From: Anaspis maculata | Lineage: Eukaryota; Arthropoda; Insecta; Coleoptera; Scraptiidae | Assembly: GCA_949128115.1 (NCBI GenBank) | Contig: OX421964.1 | Location: forward strand, 43,812,601 to 43,876,600 | DNA length: 64,000 bases | Direction: 5' to 3' | In this document: piece after piece, positions 55,323 to 64,000 of the stretch | Layout: every line of letters begins with the position of its first letter | Numbering within the stretch: position 1 is the first letter of the stretch | Made by a program: the position numbers and the translations under genes | The notes under the pieces: model-generated | The model's database searches: none | What the model was told of the DNA's origin: nothing | The model's input: only the letters and a program-made list of their open reading frames with translations

Positions 55323-58300
55323 AATACAGATAACAGAAATAAAGGGACTTCAAAAGTCGCGCCCTTTGACCTCCTCATAATTCCAAAATAAAATCTAATT
55401 TTCTCAAAAATTTTCTGGCACTCTTGGAGCATTTCCCCTAACTTTCCTGGACTTTTTTCACAGTCGGTTCGGAACAGGGCACAGTGTATACTCGCGTGTT
55501 GTATTCGAGAGTGTTCCAGGCATCACTTCCGGTATATTCCAACACTGCCCGCCACTATGTTCGCTGCGGCTCTGGAAACGTTTATCGCGGGCTCGCGTAT
55601 CATGCTCTAGCAAGCTCTCGTAGCACGGCACCTCCGCCAATCATTCAGTTGTATCTTATTTGAACGTCGTGATCTCCAGCAAGTTTCGTAATATTATTGG
55701 GTACATCATTGGAACAAATGGAATAAAAAATGTGTCCGCAGGCTACCAGCTTATTTTGCTCCCTATTCCAATACAATTTGTCACAATGTTGGTATCTCGA
55801 ACGAAAATATCAGCTGACTTGGAAGATTAGACTTTGTTGCAACAAATGCTTGAAATTGGTTGAAGCAATGAAGTAATGCATTTGTTGTAAAAGCAATTTA
55901 TTCGTTGTCCTTTACGTCGGAGATGACAACCTTCTTTTATAAGAATGAAATTCATTGCGGATGCGGATTATTTAGTGCCATAGATAATTTTTGTCCCGGT
56001 TGTTTTATGAGCAGGTATTGCTTGAGTTCAGTCTAACTGTAGTCTCAGCAGTTGAGCCGATTGGTGGCCCAGCAGCAAGTTAGTCAATGCCTGTACTTAA
56101 GCTGATTTCTATGGTAAAAAGTTCGAATATTAGTCGGTTGTTAAAATTGTCCGGGGTTTATTACACAGGCTGGCCCAATGGAAACACAACGAGGGGGTTT
56201 CCGGGCATTTCAACTCCTTTTTACTTTCCCGGCCCCCACGAACACGGAGGGAAAGTATTGTAATCGTGCAGAGAAAAGTTTTGAGATTTCGCCAGATATA
56301 TCCATTTTAAGGTCTCCCAAGACGATTAGGACCATTTCCAGATTGATGCTGTCTGTTTGTATGTAATCTTCCCACGATAGCTGCCGAGTCGTTGATCCGA
56401 TCGACTTGAAATTTGATATGCAGACATGGTTTTGTTGTCGAATGACCGCATTAGTTTTGGTTGTTATCCGTCAAACAGAAATGCCACTATCAACAAATGA
56501 CAAAAGCTACATATCACGGAACTTGACTCTCAATACGTCATTTGAAAGCCCTTGGAAAACTGTATTCAGAACTGTTGAAAATATCTGTTATCTGTCAAAT
56601 AATAAAAATCGCTAAAGTCTGATACTTTGCCATTCAATTCTGATTTGCATCGAGAAAGTACATCTACCCTTGAACTATGTCGGTTACTTTGTGGGACACC
56701 TGTATTTTATAACACAGTTGCCATGACTTCGCCCTTGGACGTGGTCTAAACTGGATTTAGCTAAACTGAGCTCATTTATATCACCTCTATACAATGCACC
56801 CTTCCTTATGCCTTGACAAAAAAGTGTAACTCTATTGATAACAATATAAATAAATCCAATATGTAACGTCTCTGAATAAAAGGCAACGTTTTCTGGATCA
56901 GCGACCAGGGTCAAGCCATGTCAAATCATGAGGAACTTACATGCTCCCGAGTCTTATTGTGGTTTGCAACCCCATCATCAGCATGGCAACAGTCATTGTA
57001 TCTACCGCGACGTACGTTTTATCTTGTGATGATCGGCACTGATAATACTTTGTAAGTATATGTACTGGAGAACAGGTCCAATGTCCGTCGTGATCCGTCA
57101 AACGGACAACAAGCGGTGAAGTCTGGTGGTCTCCCGGTTCAGTAGCTACACCACATACCTATACGTATATATAGAGATTTGAAGATACCCACCTATATAC
57201 GGACGCGGCTTCATCTTTGTCCTTCTATTAGATATGTTATGCAAGATAATTTCCAGCAGCTATGCTCTGGTAATGGATGAAGGTCATATAGACAAGCGCG
57301 GCTATACAAAATACAATAATCGATCAAGACTCTTGGATCCCGTGTCAGAAACCGCGACATCACGGAAGCCGCAATGAGCCTGCAGGACCCATCGCTCTCA
57401 AGGTCCTTGGCGTTTCCGCCTCAAGTGCAGAAAGTCGTGTCAAAACCATTCGACCTATACGACATTATATGCCATATGGATAATCTCGTGGTTTATTCGT
57501 TGAGCAAATTATACCCATTAACAACTTTATTATCTGAGTGGAGCAGCGTTATTCTCAACTTCGAACTATGCTCGTTGTCGATGCCAAGCCAACTAGAGGT
57601 ATGTAATTACGGCGAGAGGATAACGTGCAAATAATTTTATATGAGTGGAAATAAGGTAAATCGCTGCCGTATCCTTGGGCGGGCCCTATCTCGCCCCCAG
57701 CGAACTGTCTGTCATTCCTAATTGAAAAATTTTTGTTTCGAAAACACAAAAATCTACCATACTCACCTTACGCAAACCTATAATAATCATTATTGTGACA
57801 GCGTGCTATTTAATCACCTTTCTATAAATGCAAAAATGCACTATACCAACACCATAACACGTGTTTCCATTATTTTACAACTAAGGCTAACTAACTAAAG
57901 CGGCCGTTTGCGTCGGTTTTAATTATCGAGACTTTATTAATCACGACTGGTGAGACAGTGAATAAAATTGCAAGAGAACGAAATAATAAGAACGTTTAAT
58001 TGCGATCCGCGACGTATAACCTACCTATACCTATACCTACCTGTAAGCTGTACGTCCCCTCATCCGATACAAATCATGGCAATGTCTCACTTTCAATTAG
58101 AATTACATCATCGTCTTGGTCTTGAGTTTTTGTTCGTCGTCGCTCTGTTCTGTTATTTATGTTTTGGAATTCTTTTAACGGTAGAGTTATGACGGTATTT
58201 GGAACGTTCATCATGAGCGAAAGAAATATTCATATATACCTAGTTAGGTGTGGTAGTAGCAAGAGCGAAGAGCAACTATAATTATTGATTTGTTGCAAAT

Positions 58301-58493
58301 GTATTAAAAATTATACTGGGAGTCAGTTCAAAAAGTTTCATCTATTTATCTAGTACGGAGAAAATCGCGTAGTGGGATGCAACATTATTCTGTATGCGGT
58401 GTTAGCAGAATGGATAAGATCCTTCTCGTGGCTCCACCAACTTTTAGACACCCTATACTGAAAGAGACTGCTACAACCTTTCAAAACTGGAAC
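55323..58493. other. No recognisable gene; one dispersed repeat
   Basis: A repeat fragment at 56205-56340 matches 36331-36420. A segment near 55480-55640 has, on the minus strand, TTGGCGGAGGTGCCG as in the family B LTRs, but the rest does not align. ORFs at 57374-57634 and 57968-58192 are unrecognised. Short TACCTATACC runs lie near 58020. Confidence 0.4.
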
Positions 58494-60094
58494 TGTAGCC
58501 CAGGCGCCAGGGAGCAAAAATCAGCTCAATAAGGAAATAATTGTTTCCTGGCTGGAAACTAGCTTAAAACGATCTGTGTGACTTAGGTTTTGACATACTA
58601 ATTTCCCCCCTTTCGGAAATGTCGGTGTCATGTCGCCATCATCAACAAGAAGTGCACCAGCATGGTTTTTGCCGAATATCTTGATTTTGGGCCACCTGAC
58701 AGCAAAAGATACAAGAAGTCATTTTGAAACCAATAAAATTCCCTACAGACTAGTTTTTGAATCACCTTTCTGCGACCTATGGTTTTTGAGATAGAGCTTC
58801 TGGAAGCGAGAGGCATTGTCGTAAAAGCTCCATGGCCACTTGACTCGAAAAACTAAAATGTCGATGTGACAAAAAAATTTCAAAATCAGACTTCTCGAGA
58901 ATCCTTCATGCTATGGTTGCGGTGATGGTTTTAAACTCTTTCTCTTGAACCGTTGATTACGAATACAGAAAAGTCAAAAACGTCACATTGTACATATACA
59001 GGGTGTACTGAGGGAATCAAATCAGATCAGAGAAACTTTACATATTTTTTCGATGTAGCCTATATGCGACACTCTAAGCACCTAACACGAGTCCAATATC
59101 AATATGGATTTGCTCTATAAACTTCACTTAATACACTAAAGAAGTGGTCAGCTCACAGCTTTACTGTAAAATGTTTTGAAGGCCCTCTGAAATCATCAAA
59201 ATATTAAAAATTTACAGTACCAAGGAATGTATATAACAGTATATTATATACCAAGGGACCAAAGTAAATTTTCAATTTGGGGATTTGGACCCAAAGGGCC
59301 CTCGAGCAACAAACTTCACCCAAGGGATCGAAAATTCACTTTGGTTCCTTGGTATATAATATACTGTTACATACATTTCTTGCTACTGTACATTTTGATG
59401 ATTTCAGAGGGCCTTCAAATCATTTTACAGGAAGGCTGTGAGCTGACCACTTCTTAAGTGTATGAAGTGAAGCTCACAGAGCAATGCATATTGATATTGG
59501 ACTCGTGATAAGTGCTTAGAGTTTCGCATAGGCTGAATCGAAGATATATGTCAAATTTCTCTGTTCTAATTTGATTCCAGTAGTACACCCTGTATATGTG
59601 CAATGTGACGTTTTTGACTTTTCAATATTCGTAATCTACGGTTTAAGAGGGAGAATTTAAGACCATCACCGCAACTATAACATGAAGAATTCTTGAGTAA
59701 TGTCATTTTGAATTTTTTTTTGTCACATCGACATTTTAGTTTCTCGAGTCAAGTGGCCATGGAACTTTCACGACAATGACTCGCGCTTCCAAAAGCTCTA
59801 TCTCAAAGACCATAGGTCGCAGAAAATTGATTGAAAAACCAAACTGTATGGAATTTCATAGGCTTCAAAATGACTCCTTACATCTTTTGCTGTCAGATGA
59901 CCCAAAATTAAGATATTCGGCAAAAAACACGCTGGTGTACTTCTTGTTGATGATGGCGACATGACGCCGACATTTCCGAAAGGGGGGAAACTAGTATGTC
60001 AAAACCTAAGCTACACAGATCGTTTCAAGCTAGTTTCCAGCCAGGAAACAATAATTTCCTTATTGTTTTCCCTGGCGCCTGCGCCTGGGCTACT
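58494..60094. repeat. 1.6-kb inverted-repeat composite centred on a TACAGGGTG element
   Basis: The outer arms 58494-58996 and 59595-60094 are reverse complements, sharing GTAGCCCAGGCGC, TTTCCTGGCTGGAAACTAGC and TCACATCGACATTTTAG. The central element (58999-59592) starts CAGGGTGTACTG, ends CAGTAGTACACCCTG, and is itself palindromic about 59285 (AACAGTATATTATATACCAAGG). TA flanks the core on both sides. Repeated 62-aa ORFs in the arms are unrecognised. Confidence 0.88.
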
Positions 60095-60646
60095 GGTGGA
60101 TTACTAAAATCCCATGGAAAAAATGCTTAAATTTTGAAAAACATTTGCACTAAACTGTAAAGATTATTGAAATACCTGCAAAATGATGTATCATTCAACT
60201 CCTGTTGCCATTTGAAACTTTTGAGAGGGCTGCCACCCCGCTGTTCTGTGTGGATTACTTGGAAATAGATGGATTCATATTATTAGAATCCGTCTTCCTG
60301 AAAAAAAAAACACTTTTTTTGTATGGGGGTGTTTTCTAAGGAAGTAATTAATAGGCCTTGATATTCTAAAAGAACTCGGTGGAAGCTTTCGCTTGGACAT
60401 GACACCATGTATATTGTTCTTCGCTGAAGACAAAGTCAAAGTCGCACGTAGGGTCGGACGGCTCAGTAGTCCAGGACCTACGTTCTGTAAGGAAATTCAC
60501 GCCTAAAGAAGTTTTCAACTGTATTAGAACAAGTACTTGGTGTTTTTTCAGTTAAATCGTTTTAACCCGAAAACAACTGTCATTCACGAGGGAAAAGTAG
60601 ACCCAAAATTATTTGATCAAAAGTCAAGGGATTTTGTCCAAGATAA
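60095..60646. other. No recognisable gene
   Basis: AT-rich DNA without a supported feature. Confidence 0.4.
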
Positions 60647-60835
60647 TGTAACGTATTTCGCGTACGGGTTCGTTTATAATTGAGATGATCGTTTTGAAAC
60701 ACACACTGTTTATTACTGCGTACTACAATAAATACACGCCAACAATTACTACTTGGGAATATCGCAAATTACTCTCCGCTTTCTATCGCTCTGGATCACT
60801 TCCAATGAAATACTACTGTCTAGTAGTATCCGTCT
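60647..60835 (-). repeat. Truncated family B gypsy LTR
   Basis: TGTAACGTATTTCGCGTACGG through TACTTGGGAATATCGC and TCACTTCCAAT aligns with the inverse of the 3' part of the LTR at 32248-32767. The match stops near 60835, where a minisatellite starts. Confidence 0.85.
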
Positions 60836-60845
60836 GGGCTGTAGT

Positions 60846-61175
60846 ACCTGGAGGACGTACAGTTGCGATCCTTAGACGATGCGTTTCGATCCACCTGTAG
60901 GATGCTGAGTTGAAACCCTGGTTGATGCATCTCGATCCACCTGGAAAATGTAGAGTTTGGATCAATTGATGATGCGTTTTGATCCCCCTTAAGGACGTAG
61001 AGTTGAGATCCTTCCATGATGAGTTCCAACCCACCTAGAGGCTAATGAGTTGTTACTCTTTAACGAGTTTTGATCCATCTTCAGGTAGCAGAGTTGAGAT
61101 CCGTTGATGATAAGTTTAGATTCACTTTCAGGATGCTGATTTGAGATTCTTAGGCGATGAGTTCTGATCCATCTG
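60846..61175. repeat. Minisatellite, about 47-bp unit, seven copies
   Basis: Diverged units of the form GTTGAGATCC...GATGATGCGTTTTGATCCACCT..AGGATG begin near 60862, 60909, 60955, 61002, 61049, 61093 and 61139. The spacing is 44-47 bp. Confidence 0.85.
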
Positions 61176-61379
61176 TTTCGTCGGAATCTATAGAGCTTGA
61201 TTATCATTGACTTTGAGTTCTATTCTGGAAAAAATTGAAGATGTTCTCATTTCCTAATTTGTGACAAGTATTCTGATGAATCGCGTGCAATTATAATCTG
61301 GTATAGTGGAGAATTAACCTAAAAAATCTGGCTGTGATTATTCGACAAAATCAAATACTCATTTCACATAAGCCATAAG

Positions 61380-61605
61380 TAAAATTTACATAGACCTTAA
61401 CCGTAAAAGTAACAGCAACGCTAACGTTAATGTAGAAGTATGGTCCTGTAGGTACATTTCATGCGTGAGGCCTGAGAACACAATTGAAGCAAGTTGCCGA
61501 TTTCCGGTTCCGGAACCGAGAACCTGATTTGGTTGTGTTCTTAGCCTCATGCATAACGTTAGGGTTGCTGTTACTATCACTGTTAGGGTCTATGTAAATG
61601 AGCTT
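61380..61605. repeat. Fold-back hairpin of about 225 bp
   Basis: Arms pair through TAACAGCAACGCTAACGTT/AACGTTAGGGTTGCTGTTA and GCGTGAGGCCTGAGAACACAA/TTGTGTTCTTAGCCTCATGC. The loop contains TTCCGGTTCCGGAACCG. Confidence 0.8.
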
Positions 61606-62577
61606 ATGGGTAAACTCTTGGGTCAATATCTTGAGTCAACTTGGAGCACGGTCGACACGAGGTGCACCACACCGCTGAAATTAACGAAAACCAAGATTTA
61701 ACTTTTCCACGGTACCAAATTATTTTGAACGCGATAGTACCCACCGAATGAGCGATGGCTTCCGAGCTTCTGTGTTTGTTTTCAATAAAATACCCTGCAG
61801 CACCCTGTATGCACATCTATCTACTATGACATATACAGTGTCTGGCAGATACAAATGATTATAGAATAAACTTCCGTTACCTTTGAAATCGACAAATCAG
61901 AGCCAAAGAGTTAACGAGACGACATGATCATAAAAAAATACCTACCACAGCAAATTTTAATTTGAAATTACTTTTCTGAAAGCATAAACTCCATTAGAGA
62001 CTTCATTAAAACTTATACTTCTCATCGTGAGTTGTTATGACATAACTTCATAACTTGATACAAGTAATTTCTTATTCTCCATCACCATCGTCATCAAAAT
62101 GTACTAGTTGATGAAACATGAACACACCTGCTTTTCTAAAATGGATGTGTACAAGGCAATTTTAAAAATTGAAACATTTCTACCATCATCACCGACCTCA
62201 TCTCTATTGGCGATTAAGCGAAAAGAATCCTGTTATGGGATTTTTTCAATTGCCGTTCGAGTCCTCTTGTCGAGATCAGACATGACAGCTAGTTACCAGA
62301 AAAACAAGTAAATCTAGAATCTCCGTCGGTACCGGCGCCACTCGTTACTGACATCCACTCGCCGTTTACTGCAATGGATTTTTCTTTTGTATATCTCTTC
62401 GGTTTTTTTCAGCGCAACTATTGCCATCAATAACCGTTCGATCGGCTCTTAAATCATCTCTTAGCCATACGGAAAACCAAAACGAGAACAACTGCTGCAA
62501 CATCTTTTTCTGCGATCTGAATTTCCTTTTTAAGGAGCAGAGCTTTCAGACACTTCGTTCGGCACAGGTATAAGGTA
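61606..62577. other. No recognisable gene
   Basis: A single TACAGGGTG-type end, on the minus strand, lies near 61802. No matching partner was found close by. Otherwise no supported feature. Confidence 0.4.
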
Positions 62578-62579
62578 TA

Positions 62580-62749
62580 CAGGGTGATTCATAGTTCGCG
62601 GACACGAAGTCCAGATTTCTCTACCATTGACCCTCCAATCCCTCCATAGATATTTTCAAAACTAAAAAGCAAATTTTTTTTTTCAACATTTTTCTGTCAC
62701 TTGTAGCATTTCCGTAAACTGGTAAACTGCCTGCTTGTGAGTCACCCTG
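62580..62749. mobile_element. 170-bp TACAGGGTG-type MITE
   Basis: The ends are CAGGGTGATTCATAG and the inverse of CAGGGTGACTCAC, with TA at 62578-62579 and 62750-62751. The size is close to the 169-bp core at 53632-53800, though the interiors differ. Confidence 0.7.
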
Positions 62750-64000
62750 TATATGGGACGTAGAGATATCCGGCGTGCAATATGGGCGTTCGTGAGCGTC
62801 GTTTTTCAAATTTCTCGAGCCGCAGCTTGTATTGTATGGTCGGTGGCAGCGAACAGTAGCTGTGCTGGCGATTGGTCATCAATAAATAAGAAAAAGTAAC
62901 AATGCCAAGTGCGCACGGCCCCGTCCATAGATCTAGCTGGCCCGGCCGCGATTCTAGCCGTCCTCTTCGGTAAACGCCGGCGAACAATCAAGAAGACCGC
63001 AATAGCGACCGCGGCTCACCGGGACCAACTGGACCACTCGATACTATAACATAAATCCTGGCATCCCGAACGGTAGCATCCTGAGAACAATTGTTCTTGC
63101 TTTCTGTCGGTTTAGTATAAATGTCTTGGTCGTCTTTTTAGCGTTCGGTCGGAAACATCGATGTTGGTGGTGTGTGCTGCTGGTTCTACTCTGTCCTGAT
63201 GATGGTCGGTGGAATGCCGAGACTCCATTGATAAACTCAATAATCTCTTGTCTGCGCCGGACTTTTAATTAAATTCCGGGGCATTTTTTGTCGTTGCAGG
63301 CGTGTAGTTTTCGGGCCTCAGATGTAGGTACAATACATAAACCAAAAGTCTAAATATCGAATCATTGGAATTGTCTAGCGTTTCATTTTTCACATGTCCT
63401 TTAATAAGGGAAGTCAGGGAGCATCAGAGAATAAAAGATCAAGGTCCTTGTGGCGGAACTAGGTGGCGGAAACAGTCAAGAGTATGTCCCAAGTGGTGAA
63501 CTGGGAAAAAGATAGTCAATCATATGGACCTATCGGTCAAGGATGTGGTCAAAGTTGACATCGAAGGGAATCGAGCAACTTTGTGCTATCGTGATATTAG
63601 CTTGTCACTGGGGTGGAGTGTTGAATATTCGCCTCAAGCATTTATGATACATGATAATAATAAGAATAATCTTGTCCACTACCGGCAGGAAAATTATGTC
63701 TCCGTGTTTTGCAATTCCATATTGCTCTAAAAAAAGCGAGGGACACTTTCTTTAAGAACTGGGCCGGAACCCTCGCACGTCAATTGTCAACCAGTTCAGC
63801 ACAATAATTACAACAAATAATAATTCTGCGCTAGTCGTTAATCGAGTCATTCAATCGGAAAATCAACGACACCGCTTTTTTCTTGTCGTTCAACCTGGTT
63901 GACATTGCGTTGCTACCAGCAACACAAGGACAAAACGACTATTATTGTAGTGCTAGCAAACTCTCGGGGTCCATTTTGATACACGTCTTTGAATAAATAA
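62750..64000. other. No recognisable gene; GC-richer part at 62760-63060
   Basis: The first 300 bp are richer in CpG (CCGGCCGCG, CGGTAAACGCCGGCG) and look unique. ORFs on either strand, including 63524-63730, are unrecognised. The remainder is AT-rich with several TAAT/ATTA words. Confidence 0.35.

Noticed and set aside
55480..55640. Possible further LTR on the minus strand
   Set aside because: Only TTGGCGGAGGTGCCG matches the family B LTR. The surrounding sequence does not align, so homology is not supported.
63524..63730. 68-codon ORF near the window end
   Set aside because: The first part looks protein-like by eye, but there is no family match and the end reads through low-complexity AT-rich DNA. 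It is not enough to call a gene.

Overview
The window looks like a transposon-dense stretch of an arthropod, most probably insect, nuclear genome. It is AT-rich and has no prokaryotic gene layout. The only recognisable host-type coding sequence is a short ABCC-type transporter fragment with intron-like splice acceptors. The rest of the identifiable coding sequence belongs to transposable elements of insect-type families: Ty3/gypsy LTR elements, an endonuclease-type LINE, Tc1/mariner-like, pogo/Tigger-like and piggyBac elements. Runs of TACC/GGTA (about 33.6, 38.85, 46.6 and 58.0 kb) would fit an aphid-like hemipteran, but that placement is weak inference.

Layout. 1-6 kb: a large fold-back repeat cut by the window edge, degenerate tandem repeats, and a solo gypsy LTR (4586-5098). 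7171-15789: a complete, apparently intact and recently inserted Ty3/gypsy element on the minus strand. It has 1452-bp LTRs differing at only two noticed sites, an ACTA target duplication, a tRNA-Lys-type primer binding site, gag, and pol in the -1 frame behind a canonical slippery heptamer. 16-24 kb: an inverted-repeat composite around a TACAGGGTG-ended element, a GC-richer unique island, and a minus-strand LINE with a YADD reverse transcriptase, a C-terminal zinc finger and a restriction-like endonuclease. The LINE is split by a 3.06-kb fold-back element. 25-28.5 kb: hairpins and two fused ABCC exon fragments. 28574-32767: a decayed gypsy element whose 5' LTR is split by a fold-back and which has lost protease, reverse transcriptase and RNase H. 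33-39.7 kb: mostly unique AT-rich DNA plus tandem repeats. 39.9-43.0 kb: a broken pogo/Tigger-like transposase. 44.7-46.2 kb: a fold-back. 47.2-48.9 kb: a decayed piggyBac element with TTAA ends. 49755-53048: a Tc1/mariner-like element with about 615-bp inverted repeats, disrupted by another fold-back carrying a LINE fragment. 53.6-60.1 kb: three inverted-repeat composites centred on TACAGGGTG elements. 60.6-61.2 kb: an LTR fragment running into a 47-bp minisatellite.

How the parts relate. Elements are nested up to three deep, and in two cases removing the insertion with one copy of its duplicated target puts the host element's reading frame back in register. The most distinctive pattern is the repeated occurrence of TACAGGGTG-ended elements whose flanking DNA is itself inverted-duplicated around them. 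Most of the remainder is anonymous AT-rich DNA in which I see no gene.
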